From positions 1 through 64,000 of the forward strand of contig CAUYLG010039403.1 in assembly GCA_963573385.1 (NCBI GenBank): DNA of 64,000 nt, read 5' to 3'. Of the stretch, positions 12,611 to 30,198 are shown one piece after another. Every line of letters starts with the position of its first letter. The first letter of the stretch is position 1. Under the pieces are notes generated by a model. That model made no database searches. It was not told the DNA's origin and saw nothing but the letters and a program-made list of their open reading frames with translations. A program made the translations under genes and the position numbers. The stretch is from Cacajao melanocephalus (Eukaryota > Chordata > Mammalia > Primates > Pitheciidae).

Positions 12611-15599
12611 TCATTAAGTAAAAGGAGTAATGATTTCTTTACCGGTTTCTTTTAACACAGGAGTTTCTATCCATCCCAAATACAGGAAAGACATTCTAAA
12701 AAACCAATCACTAATGTGATTTGTGATTACACCATACAAGTCAAGTTCCTGCGGAACATGTAGCGTAATCAATCCAAAGCTCTCAGCAAGATCCCTGGGC
12801 CTGATTTTCAAATCTAATCTCACTGTAGCAAAGAACTAAAGGAGGGAAAGAAAAGCACCACTGTATTAAATACATCCTCCTTCCCTGTTTCCTAAAGGCT
12901 GTTTGTCCCCTTCTCTTGATAACTCTTCAGTTCCCAGAGAGCAGAGATGCTTGGGAAACAGGAAGTAGCAAAATGCCAGTGAGAAAATCCCCAGATGAAG
13001 AGCAGCAATAAATCTCCGGGCAACAGTGTGGTCAAAAGGGGGAAATTCCCCCACCAGCCCTGAAAAACTGTTCCTCAGGAAAGCTCAGAGAAGGTTAATT
13101 TGGGAAATTCCCTCAGAGGCCACAGAACAGAAACGGAAAGCTGCTGTTTAAGAGAAATCTGAATGGAGCAAGCCAGTTCGTGGCCGCCTGGGGTGCTTTC
13201 TGCACAAACCGCGCTGCTGCTCCTGCCTGACTTCCCCCTTTTCATCCTGATCCTGAGGGTAACCCCAAAAGGGCCCAGTTGCCACAGCCACATGACACTC
13301 ACCCTGCCCAGGCTCCCAGCCCAGGAGAATTAATGCCGCAACACCCAGCCTCTCGACATGAGCTGCTTGCTAAGGCAGATTCACCTCCCCGTTAGGACCT
13401 CCTGTGACCCACCCTCACTCCTGTCCCCATGGTAGACTAGCAAGCCACAGTCATCATACTGTGAGTGTCCCTCACAGTTACTTGCTGTAGCAAGCCCATC
13501 AGGTTTTACTGGGTTTTAATCTAAATGTGACTTTAGGGTCACATTTCTTAGTGCTGCTAAGCTCCGAGAGGCAGGGAGGAATCCTCCCCACAGAGAGGAA
13601 AAAAAAAATCACATAAACGTTGTCCTGTGAAAGGCTTAGAATGAAATATCCTCTGATCAGCTGAAGCAGAGAAAGCATAAAGCATATAAACACTGCTGGA
13701 AAGGGGCCTGTGTGTGTGTGGTGGAAGGGGAATGGGGTTGGGGAAGTATTGGCTCTACGGAGCCCTGATCTCCAGATGCAAGCAAGGGGCCCAGGTCCCT
13801 GCTGCAACCAGGTCTCCTTGAATCATTCCCATTCCCATAGAACTTCTATTTGGTGTTTTGTTTTTTATGTGTGACTGTAAATGACCATTTCAAGAAGATG
13901 ACAAAAAGGAGATTTCAGTAGAAGACAGAGGAAAGTAGACTCCGTTATGACAGCCTAAATTTCTTTTACTGTATACTGACGCCAAATAGGTATCAAATTT
14001 GGTAAAGATATTTTAAAGGAAAAAGTACTCTGGGTTTAAAATTCTATGAAAAAATATGCTCTACTAGAGTGTGCGTGCCTTTTTATATAATCAGGACCCA
14101 CTGCTGTATGAGTCACAATTATAGATTCCACTTTCAAATATTTTTTGACTCCTAGAAAACAGCCCCAACAAAAACCACTTTTCTGATGTCTTCAAACAAA
14201 CAGGTTCTTACTCACTTTCATTCCTGTGGCTTTGTTAAGATTCTTTTTTCCAAAAATTGTAAAGATTCTCAGCCACCTAGTTTTTCCTATGCTTGAAAAA
14301 AGCCATAAAACTTCTTTTTAGGCTTGCACGTTTGCTAGCGATTAGAATAGTCCTTACATTCATTTTGTATACACAAATAATAATTATAATCATTACATTT
14401 AAGCACTATCAAAGTCTCCTACGCTTGAAAATTCTAGCTCAATTGTCAACACTCTCAAGAAGTATTCTTTCCATTTTTCATCTGGGAACCTACCAGATAT
14501 TCAATTCTTAATTCCTAACAAGGAATATTTCTGATTTCGGGGAAAATGTTTCACTATAGTTGCGAATGTGAAATCAATTAAATGAATATCCAAAGAAAAA
14601 ATCTCTTTAATGCAGGCAAAGATGAAACAGATTCCAACATGGGTCTGAGAGTAATAAATAAACTAATAAAGAAAGGAAAGCATGGAGCAACTCTGATAGA
14701 AGTAAGCTGTTTGCCTTTGCCCTGGAAAGTTTATAGTGTTTTAAGCAACTGTAAACATGTCAGTATACGTGGATACCGTTTCCATAGCAGCATAGCAACA
14801 GTTAGGAGTTTCTCCAAACATATCCAAAAGAAACTAAAAATAGTCTGTCTTCAATATCAAAATACATATGTATATATAGTCAGACAACAGTACACAGAAT
14901 GATGTGTAATGAGAAGTTCTGCAGACACCAACCTTTCACAAAGTCCATTGTGGATATTTTTAAAAACCATTGAGTCGAGTGTCTTTAGAAATGGGGTAGA
15001 AACCAGAGTCTGAGGGAAAGACGCGTGCCAGGTTGAATTCTCAGATCAGAGGTCCTTGACAACAATTGCCTCCAGCCATGGCTTTGGCTGCTCTACCTGA
15101 AACTGCTCTTGCCCTTTGGCCTGTACCAAAACTGGAGTTGAGTATATGATGTGATACATACTATGATCTCCATTTATTGCAGTATTCTCTCATCTTCTTA
15201 AGTTCTCTAGCCATTCATTTCTTTGTCCCTATAGAGATTGGACAGCAGTTGCATTTTTTAAAATAATGTAAAAGCACATCAAAAATGTGAACTAAGTTCA
15301 CAGTTTCCCAATGAACTGACTTAAACTGACAGTGACAGAAATAGTGATTCCAAAATGAAGACAGTGTCAAGTACATTTTTGGGCCTTCGCTGTTTGTACT
15401 TTTTATTTATATCCAGAAATTACAAGTATTTTGAAAACATCATCTAGTGGGAAATATTATTACTAGGGTATATATAATTTATCATCTAAAAAGGGACACT
15501 TGAGAGTGAAAGGGGGTGCTATTTATACTTATATTGGGAAAACAGGTGTAAACCATGACTGTCTCAGGAAGGCCCAGATGAATTGTCACACAGTGTTAC
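12611..15599. other. Repeat-poor block of about 3 kb
   Basis: I recognise no interspersed repeat in this block. A locally more GC- and CpG-containing part lies near 13170-13300. Frames at 12614-12823, 12866-13054, 13075-13302, 13499-13807 and 14582-14902 show no domain and no exon-like borders that I can defend. Confidence 0.55.
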
Positions 15600-15715
15600 A
15601 CACAAAAGTATCAGTGTCTTGAGGACAGGAATGATGTTTTATTTATTTTTGTATCATCAGAATCTACTGACACCTAGAAGGAATTCAACAAATGCTTTTT
15701 AAATAAATAAGTGTT
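15600..15715 (+). mobile_element. L2 3' end
   Basis: 'cttgaggacaggaatgatg' ... 'aattcaacaaatgctttt' ... 'aaataaataag' follows the sense L2 3' end. Confidence 0.7.
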
Positions 15716-16604
<889 letters not shown>

Positions 16605-16630
16605 CAGTTTTTGGTTTTTAAACCACACCA

Positions 16631-17056
<426 letters not shown>

Positions 17057-17279
17057 TAAACCACACCAAAGGATTGCTGGGGGAAGTTATCATTGCATTC
17101 AAGCAAAGCACTTAGTGATCCTCCTATGAAAAGTTCCTGCTATCAATCTGCTACCCCTTAATGGAGAGGCAGCAGAGTTTGGGAGATGGTATTACCTGTC
17201 CTCATCATCTCAGACTCTGCAGTCGTTGTTTGTTTGGGCTTGCAGCCAGATTATTCCGCAGGATATTGCCTAGAATATC

Positions 17280-17408
17280 TGGATCCCAGTTTCTTCATCT
17301 TTCAAAAGGGAAAAATAGTAATAGTATCCCTTATAGTGTTATTTGTGAGGGTTAAAAGATATCCATGTAAAACACTTGCGACATGAATGTAAGCTATTAT
17401 TATTATCT
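17280..17408 (+). mobile_element. MIR SINE, 3' half
   Basis: 'cagtttcttcatctttcaaa', 'taatagtatcccttatagtg', 'gtgagggttaaaagatatc' and a final 'gctattattatta' match the MIR 3' part. Confidence 0.78.
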
Positions 17409-19389
<1,981 letters not shown>

Positions 19390-19520
19390 CAACAGAGCAG
19401 GAACTGTTTCTGTCTTATGCATCAGAGAATCCTCAACTTCTAACACAGAGCCTGACATGAAGGGGCATTTAATAAGTACTTATTAAAAAATGAAAAAATA
19501 GATAAATAAATTAATAGATT
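19390..19520 (+). mobile_element. L2 3' end
   Basis: 'acagagcaggaactgtttct' ... 'acacagagcctgacatg' ... 'catttaataagtacttatt' follows the sense L2 3' end with its AT-rich tail. Confidence 0.7.
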
Positions 19521-20450
19521 TAATTTTTAAAAATATCCCAAGTTATTTGGAGTTAAATCTAGAGGGGAGAAAAACAAGTAATCAACCTTCTGTGTCATGG
19601 CTAAAAATTGAAGTAAAACACTAAGTATTTAGTCCCAAGTGGTCTACAGACCCTAACCTTGGTTCTGAAGGCAACTCTAAGATAAAGAGTTCCAAAATGC
19701 TTCACAAAATGGTGTCTTTACTAGGATAAGTTCATGTCTCCCAATATGATTCCTGGAAGGATAACACTAATTTTAATGTATAAGCTATGGCATCCTTTTT
19801 AGTTGTGTCATTTTTTAAAGCAAACTGTATTCCTTACCTCAGAGTCCTATATACCCCAAATATCTCACATAACACATGGAGAGGAATTTTCTCACTATAA
19901 GTCTTACTTTAGAAAAACTCCCTGGTCATCAGCTGACCCCCATGAACAAAGCATCCTTTCAGTGCTGAGAGGAACCACAGCTGAATAGCAGATCAGATGA
20001 ACCAATACTGCCATGGCTGTAATGACATCCTTAGAAACACAAGAGTCCTCACTGAAAGAACAAAGATCAATATTTAGTTTCTTGTGTCCCTACAGGCTGT
20101 TCATCAATTTTATAGTCTCCCGTTCTACCACTTCCCTTACCTCTAACTCCAATCTGCTCTTCTAGGAAAAGAGAAAGGTCAGGCTGGAAGTACATAATAG
20201 TAATACAAATGCAAAGACACTTCCAACAAAATATAAAGTTCAAATCACAATACTTGTGCTATGTTGATACCAAGATTTCGTATTCAAAAAAAATAAATAT
20301 TTTGCGTATTTTAAAGCAGTTCAATGCATTTTAAAAGAATAAATCTTTTGCTGTAGTTTAACACATTTAAATGCATTTTTGGTAGTAACTAGGTGGACTT
20401 TACTCTTTATTAACTACCTTACAAGTGAAAGAAAGGGACAAAAGTCATTG
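19521..20450. other. Unique AT-rich sequence, no gene seen
   Basis: No recognisable repeat or coding frame; the 19803-19988 frame has no domain. Confidence 0.5.
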
Positions 20451-20459
20451 CCTAGTTAT

Positions 20460-22249
<1,790 letters not shown>

Positions 22250-22457
22250 TTTTTTGAAAGAGGGTCTCACTTTATCGCCCAGGCTGGAGTGCAGTAGCAC
22301 AATTAGGGCTCACTGTAGCCTCAAACTTCTGGGCTCAAGTGATCCTCCCACCTCATCCTCCTGAGTACCTGGGACTACAGGTGCGTGCCACCACACTTGG
22401 CTAATTTTTTTGTATTTTTTTGTAGTGACAGCGTCTTGCCATGTTGTTCAGGCTGGT
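22250..22457 (-). mobile_element. AluJ, truncated
   Basis: Antisense AluJ-like copy ('cctcaaacttctgggctcaa') that stops after 'ttcaggctggt', so most of its left arm is missing. Confidence 0.88.
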
Positions 22458-23520
22458 TTACTATGACTTTTAATTCCATTAGAGTATTTTGCATTTAATC
22501 GTACTTTAAAACAAAAGTGTTTTATGATATCTTGTTCACTGTTCCCCACTCTCCAGTTTACCACAGACGTAATCCTTCCAGTTTAGTAGGGTAACACCAA
22601 ATGCTATCCTAGATAACTATTAAAATGTCAGTGGTTTAGCACAATCTGTTGGTCAGCTTTTGCTAGGATATTCTCTTGTGACAAGCAATCTCCACTATCA
22701 ACAGCGAAGGTTTCTGTTTTGCTATGGTATCTGTTGGCTATGTGTCAGCTGCCCCTCTGCTCCACTTGTCTTCTTTATCTAGGATGCAGCCTAAATGCCC
22801 CTTCTGTATCTGGGATCCAGGCTAAATGCTATTATGAGAACAGGAGAAAGAATAATGGTGGAGTCATGCAATAGCTCTTGAAGCTTCTGCTGGAATGTGG
22901 TCTACATCACTTCTCCTCACTTTCCACTAGCCAAAGCATGTCAGATGGCTAACCCCAACATCGGTGGACAAAAAGGATGCTCTTCCTCCAGGGAAGCTCA
23001 CCATAGAGGACCTCTATGGCTCTACAGGTAGCAGACAATTGGGAACACCAATACAATTTGCCTAAAAATAGAATTTTATTTCTCACTCAGGTAATACTTC
23101 AATGCAAGGATGCCTGGTTTTTAGGCAGCTTTCCTCCTTGTGATTATTTTAAAAACCTATCTTGTGGTTCCACCCATGTGTATCCAGCCAGCAGATGGGT
23201 AAGAGAAAATGAAGATGCCCCCCACTCACTTCTTAAAACTCTGGGCCTAGAAAAAGAGACATGCCCACCTTCTGTCACATCTTATCAATGACCACCTGGA
23301 TGCGAGGAGTCAGGAAGGTAGGACATGCTAAACAATGTAGCTGCATCTTAGAAGCCACCTCCAAGTAACAACTCCACTTTGGAAAGAGGAGGGTAAAGTT
23401 TTGGGGAATCACTGGCCATCTCTGCCATACAAAACCTCAAACTCACTATCAGGGGTGTGCTTAGGCTTCATTTTGAGACCCATTTATACTGAAATGGAAA
23501 GGCCAAAAACATTCAAGATC
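22458..23520. other. Possible old unclassified interspersed repeats
   Basis: Two consecutive stretches (about 22610-22990 and 23060-23420) have the texture of an old mammalian repeat with landmarks such as 'ctcttgaagcttctgctgg', 'ccactagccaaagcatgtca' and 'atttctcactcaggtaatac'. I cannot name the family. The 91-codon frame at 23016-23291 runs through it and is not a credible gene. Confidence 0.4.
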
Positions 23521-23532
23521 TTGTGATTTGGG

Positions 23533-23577
23533 TTTTTGTTGTTGTTGTTGTTGTTGCATTTATTTATTTATTTATTT
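23533..23577. repeat. (GTT)n then (TTTA)n microsatellites
   Basis: About seven gtt units followed by about four ttta units, forming the expanded tail of the neighbouring antisense Alu. Confidence 0.92.
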
Positions 23578-23864
<287 letters not shown>

Positions 23865-24519
23865 ATATTCTTTCATTTTTAATGTAGACCCTACTGACTC
23901 AAATAGCAAGGCATAAGCAACTTAGAAAATCATCATGTCATTTGTCTAAGGAAATGTTCTACCCCATCTCTCATGTTCCATAAATCAAATAAATAATTTT
24001 ATTTCTTGAGTTCAGAAAGAAAACATTAGTAATGATTTTCACAGTTGTCTATTAGTTTTTCCATTTCCCAATTTGGGGTTAGTCTCCAAATTGCATGAAT
24101 TTGCACATGCAATCCTTTAGTTGCTTAACTGCCCAAGTGAAAAGAACAACTGGTCATTTACAAGCACAAATTTGTGAGTAGGAAGAGAGATTTCACCAAA
24201 ATTAGGAATGCAAATATGTAAACTAAAATTGAAAACTGACCTCAATGATCACAAATGGTTAGAAGTAGCTGCTGCTTCAGTCAATGGATAGCCTCTCTAT
24301 CACCAAATCTCCCAACTGCTTCCACCTACTCTCTAGCATGGGCCCTTCACTTCTGCCTTCTCTAACATCTAATGGTGGCCCAGATGCACAGGATACTGGC
24401 CATGAGCTCATTTGCAGCCACAGCCTCAGGCTCCCAGAAAACTTTGTTTTTAACTTTTTAATAGCACAGTTACATTCTGTCTTACATCTTAGTAGTTTGT
24501 AAAAAGCTCTCTCTCTCTC
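23865..24519. other. Unique sequence, no gene seen
   Basis: No repeat or coding feature recognised. A short (CT)n run lies at about 24509. Confidence 0.5.
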
Positions 24520-24640
24520 TCCGTCTAGATAATAATAAACCCCTTGAAATCAGAATCCATGTTATATTTGTCTATTTCCTGCAACACTTACCTGGCTCAT
24601 AATCAAAGTTTACTATTATTTTAATTTGAATTAGGTCAAG
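24520..24640 (+). mobile_element. Possible L2 3' fragment
   Basis: 'aaaccccttgaaatcagaat' ... 'tgtctatttcctgcaac' ... 'tggctcataatcaaag' follows L2 3' order but is very diverged. Confidence 0.45.
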
Positions 24641-25246
24641 TTACAGCTTAACCTGGGCTCAACCCCTGCAACTGAGGCCGTCTTCAGATGGTGCTTCCAC
24701 TAAAGAAGCTGTGGGATGCCCATGTTGCATTCATTAGATCAGGCACGTCAAGGTAGCTAATTCCTCTCCCATAATCCCTCCACTTCTGTCTGCCTTTTCA
24801 CCAAAGATGCTGATGTCATTGAATCTTGCTTCCAGAGTTTCACATCCTAGAAGAGGAACTCGAGAAGGAAAGGGAAATCTGTCCTGCCCTCACCCCTAGC
24901 TTCCTTTTTTCCTTACTTAGTTTCCATGTTGGTCATGTGGCAGACATAGGAGGATATGTTGGGGTTCTCACTCTGAGGCTTTTGAAAACACAGGAAAGCT
25001 GTCCTAAACTTCTGGGTCTCCTTTTTTGTCTCTCTTAACCCCACTCCAATTCATAAGCCAAAAAGATCATCCTGCTCATTTTAATTCTTCAGGAAATTGG
25101 AGCCTAAAGCCAGACAGATCTTTTAGATTTATTGTAGATTTAACACATCTCAATAATATCTGTGAAGAAACCATAATCCTGACTTTACAACAAAGGAAGA
25201 GAAGGAATTGCAGGAAATGTCCTGGTGTGGTAGAAAGAACCATCCA
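24641..25246. other. Unique sequence, no gene seen
   Basis: The frames at 24826-25038 and 25026-25313 have no recognisable domain, and the second runs into the Alu. Confidence 0.5.
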
Positions 25247-25486
25247 CCAGCCTGGGCAACATGGCAAAGTCCCATCTTTACAAAAAGTAAAGAAAAAAAG
25301 TAGCCAAGCATAGTGGCATGTGCCTGTAGTCCCAGCTACTTGCGTGGCTGAGGTGGGAGGATTGCTTGAGCCCAGAAGGGAGGCTGCAGAGAGCTGAGAT
25401 CCACCACTGCACTCTAGCCTGGGCAACAGAGCAAGCAAGACCCTGTCTGGAGTGGGGGCAGGGGGAGGAGAGAGAGAGAGAAAGAA
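25247..25486 (+). mobile_element. AluJ-like, 5'-truncated, with GA-rich tail
   Basis: It begins at 'ccagcctgggcaacatgg', has an AluJ-like right arm ('gaggattgcttgagccca') and ends in a G/GA-rich tail. Flanks aaagaaccatcca (25234-25246) and aaagaatccatcca (25485-25498) look like a decayed target duplication. Confidence 0.87.
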
Positions 25487-25498
25487 AGAATCCATCCA

Positions 25499-27498
25499 AG
25501 TGGGAATCAGAAGATCTTCATTTTGAGCTCTGGCTCTTTTCCTTTTCACCTGGCTGACCCTGGACAAACCAGGTTACGCCCCTCTGGATCTCACACCTCA
25601 GTATAGGATGAGCAGCCTCAATTAGGATACCTCTGACATCTTTCCCAGGCCTGGAAGTAGGACTCACTAACATGGCAGGTTGACGCTATTATAATAGAGC
25701 CACCGTTTTCAATCTGCTAGAGATATGGTTTTCAGCCCAAGCATTTACCATCTGCCTCTTTTGAGTCTTGGCTGGCAAGCCATCAACTGCGCTAGATGTA
25801 AGATCTTATCCAGTGAATTAAGTGATATTTCTTCCATTTTTCCATTTAGAAGAGGCACAAAAGTACATATCCTATCCTAATAAAACAGACTTCCATTTTT
25901 TAATAAAATGTGACTAGCAGCACAGTCCTTTCCTAGCACACCACCTGGCATTCTCTCTCCAGGTGTTTACTGTGGGCAGGAGGCTAACAAGGCCTAAGCT
26001 TCCTCTTCTGCTTTAGAGTTGAGTAAAGGAAATAATGGCCCTACGTAAAGAAAAAGCCCTAATTTCCAGCTCTAGTCGGGGTGGAGGGTTCTGCTGTTTG
26101 GCAAGATGTTCTAATGGGCTTCTCACAGCAGGAGTTAGAGTATTATCTACAGGAGAAAGGAACTGAAAGTGTTCTGCACAAAAAAATGTAAAAGCCTAGC
26201 TCCCTTGTGGGCACAGGAATTTGGCAAATACTCCCAGTTGTATTTAGAAAAAAAAGGTTTCTTGCCCTTAATTTAGACTGTTCAGTCTCTGAGAATTGTT
26301 GCTTTTTCTTTGTGCATGCTTGCACGTGTGTGTTTGTGGAGTTTATGTATGGGAAGGGAGGGGTAGGTTGGGAGAGGGAGGTGAAGGAGATGTTCCATAT
26401 TCACCCATCCAAAGGGAGAACGAGAAACTTCTGCACATCTCAGCAGTGAAGAAACCTTGAGGGGACCTTTCCTGAAGGGTTGGAGCTTGCTGTTGACTGT
26501 CCTGATAAAGTCCCCATGGGGCTATTCTTGATTGAATAACTCAGACCTTGGGAAGTGCTGTTGTGGTATCATTAGACTACCTGGTCAGACAAAAGGAGGG
26601 AAGCATCTGGTACCGACTTTAATATAATTTCCCCCTTTGGCAGAATTTCATCTCTGAAGTCAGTTGGTAAGGAACTAAAAAGGAAAACAGAGAGTTGTAA
26701 ATCTCTTAGGTGGCTTCATTGTTCCTCTTTCTATCACTTTCTAGACCTGAGGGTAAAAGAATGGGATAGGACTTTTCTAAAAAGGAGAGCAGCAGAGAAG
26801 CAGCACTAAGAAAATTGAAGACTAGGCCATTCTCAGACAGAGGAGACAAGAGAAGCCTCGGTAACACCGGAGCAAGGTTGGCAAGGGCAGTGTGCCTACA
26901 GAGGAACTCATCAACAGTTTCCATTGTTTGCTGATTTTACCTTGCTCGACTAGAAAACGCATTTGCCAATGGGAATGTTATCATATCCAATGCGGCAAAT
27001 AACTGGTTCTTGGAGGATGAACAAAATTTTAGATATTATAGTGGTTTGTGGCCCTCCAAATGGCCACAGTAAATAAGCAAATATATGGTGTATCTGTGGA
27101 GTTTAAATTTCATGAGCTGAGTAAAGGTTGGGGTGGAGTGAAATTAGGAAGACAAAATGTCTAAAGGTCTCCTCTGGGGGAAGGGTGATAAGGAAAAAGG
27201 TTGAGGAACAGTGTTCCAGAACAATTATATTTAGCTTCAGTTGCACATTATTCACTCCTGCTTGTAATCCCTCTTGTTCTCTATCCTTTCAATTAAAAAC
27301 ATACAAGTTTTGTGATTGAGGGGGTGTGGGGAAGTTAGGCCTCCTACACGTTAGCTCCCAGCTGGGAGCTCCCCAGAGGCCTGGAATCCAAGTGGAGACA
27401 GGCAGTGAAGGAATCAAGAGCCCAAGGCAGAGATGAAGGCTGTGAGGGGATCCACGGCCACCAGGGCAATTCAGAAACTGACAGGAGGCCAGTTCCCT
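25499..27498. other. Repeat-poor block of about 2 kb
   Basis: No interspersed repeat recognised. Frames at 26143-26449, 26706-26924 and 27128-27319 carry no domain I know. Confidence 0.5.
27353..27370. repeat. Perfect 18-bp palindrome with a central CAGCTG
   Basis: agctcccagctgggagct equals its own reverse complement. The centre is a CANNTG (E-box) core. Function is unknown. Confidence 0.9.
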
Positions 27499-27672
27499 CT
27501 GTGGGTCTTAAACTGTGGTGCCTGGACCACCAGCAGCAGCAGCAGCATCACTGGGAACCTGTCAGAAATGCAAATTATCAGGTCCCACTCCAGACCCGCT
27601 GAATCAGAAACTCTAGGGGTGGGGCCCAGCCTCGAGGTGAGTCTGATCCTCCCACAAATTTGAGAGTCATTG
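27499..27672 (-). mobile_element. MER5A-like hAT-Charlie element
   Basis: 'gtcttaaactgtggtgcctg', 'aaatgcaaattatcaggtcc', 'gaatcagaaactctaggggt' and 'ttgagagtcattg' reproduce MER5 landmarks in reverse of the usual consensus. A short (CAG)n run is embedded near 27533. Confidence 0.88.
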
Positions 27673-29611
27673 GTTTGGAAGCAAAGCAGGTGACGCAAAG
27701 AAATGAGGAGGCACCCTTTGGGAGAAAGTAGGAAAAAGAAAGCAGAGGTTCAGTAAACTAAAACTTTCCACCCTCTAGTTTTTTAATCATCTTTTAAAAA
27801 TTTTCTTTTAGACCTTAGCAATATAAATATTGCTCATTTCCACCAGGGAGGAAAACAACTCTGCAGTCAAACTTGCTGAGCGCAAAGTGAAAGGGAAGTC
27901 TGCAATCCTTTGGCTTATTAAGGCCATGTAAGTAATCAAGGCAGGCAAGTCAAGGACAACAAATCTCAAGTTCGTCTTGGCTGATTCTGCCAACTTCACT
28001 GATCACCTAAACCAAATAATCAGCAATCACTTTATTTTGTGTTGTGTAAACATAGTAGAAATGTTCACAAAGTATTCCTAATGTGTACCGGAAAGACTGT
28101 TACTCAGTTTCCTATGTAGGAAAGCTAAGTTGTCTATTCAGGATCACGTTGTCACTGATGAACAAGATCCAAGCTTCCAGGTGCTGACCCTAAACTTTCA
28201 AATGATCGAGTTCAACTTCTTTTCTTTTTAATTCTCTCCTTCCTTATGAACTACAGCAATTTGATTTGTAACTTTATTTTTTCTATTATTGAAGCATTAG
28301 CAATTATTTGACCTGAAAACATTTTTAATAAGAAGAAAACTAAGGTTGAATGCAAACAGTTTGGTAACAACCCACTTCAGTTTGGTCGTTCTGCATCTTA
28401 GGCCGCTGCCAGGCATATGAACTTGCAAAACCCTAGATTAAAACCCAGGATCTCCACAGTGCTTTTTTACAGAGTTAATTTCTGTCAGAGACATTATTAA
28501 TGATAGACTTTAGAAGAAACACCAAATAACAGTGATTTTCCAGTAACTTCAGTACTAGTCCCGCCCCTAGGTTACCCAATGAAGCTAGATTCTAGTGAAA
28601 ATACAGCAACGATTCTTTTCCTGACCAAATCCGTAACTGAGTCTCTAGAAAAATTTGCTTGCTGTGATTTATATTTTCAATATAATAATCATGGCTCCAT
28701 GCTATTCCTGGTTTATATCTAAAGTGACCTTGCACCAAGTGTTTTCACTACTCTGGCAAGGAGAAGCTAAAGTTAACCTGTTTAAGGTTAACCTAACCTT
28801 AGCTATCTCATAAGAAAGTAAGTCCTCACTTCCTTAGGATTTAAATAATCCAAAAAACATTTTTAAAACAGTATTGGCCTCCTTCTCTTACTGTACCAGT
28901 TAATGTATCACATTTACAGTAATTTTTGTCTGTGTTTCTCAAAAGCCTGTGCTGGCCTTGATCACAAGTCAAATTTCAGGTCCTATGCGTTCTTGACAAT
29001 GTAGTTATTTGAAAGTTCATAGCATCTTTCTCCTTCTGGTGGGCTTTTAAATCATATAAATCTCTTTGTAGATTTGTACAGAGAGGTCTGTTTCAAACCA
29101 ACACCCTCCCAACCCCCAGATGCAGGCTGAACTGAGATCTAATGAGAAGGCATTCCTACAGAAGAAAGGAACTGCTCTCAAGATATGCACAGCCTCTGTT
29201 TTTTTTTTTTTTTTTTCCTTTTTGCGACTGAATGTTTTGTGAAGTTCTTTAATTGCCTTTTTTTTTAACAAGCAGAGCGGGAGACACTAAGTGTCCTATT
29301 ATATTATCAAGTGAGTACAGATGTAAGGAAAGTCATTTTTTCAATTGTTTTTGTTATTTGTAACACTGAATTAGAAAATTAATTCTCACTTAGTGGCAGG
29401 TGTAATCCTTCTTAAAGACATTTCTTAAAGATCTCCAAGCTTTCTCTGAAAGTATACATTTTATTCAAACTATGAAGTACTACCCAGTAGAGCCTCTCTG
29501 GGTATTCCAAAACACTGGATGTTCCAAAAGAGCCTTCTCTTAGTACAAACTGTAGGTAAACTAATGAAACCACTTCATAAAAACAAGCCTGAGCCACAGA
29601 TACTAAGGGCT
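27673..29611. other. Repeat-poor block of about 1.9 kb
   Basis: Unique AT-rich DNA with a T-run near 29200. The minus-strand frames 27808-27999, 29047-29271 and 29412-29597 have no recognised domain. Confidence 0.5.
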
Positions 29612-29800
29612 AATGTTTATTGAGCACTTACTATTTCCCAGGCACAGAACTGAATGTTTTACATGTATTCATTTGAACTTCATTAAGAATCTGATGACCT
29701 AGGTACTCTCATCATCCTCATTTCACAAATGAAGAAAGTGAGGCCCAGAAAAGTTGAGTAACATACCCAAGGTCACCCTGCTGGTGAGTGGTCAGGCCAG
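29612..29800 (-). mobile_element. MIR SINE
   Basis: 'tgtttattgagcacttacta', 'tttcacaaatgaagaaagtg', 'cataccccaaggtcac'-like sequence and 'ctgctggtgagtgg' give the full antisense MIR order. Confidence 0.85.
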
Positions 29801-29870
29801 TTAACAAGAGCTCTCATATATGGCTTGGAAAGATCTTCCCCAGGCCCCTGTCCCACACCCTCACTCTTTT

Positions 29871-30183
<313 letters not shown>

Positions 30184-30198
30184 CACCCTTACTGTTTT

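Noticed and set aside
25076..25567. 163-codon minus-strand frame
   Set aside because: Its middle is an Alu, and the ends have no recognisable domain or splice-like borders.
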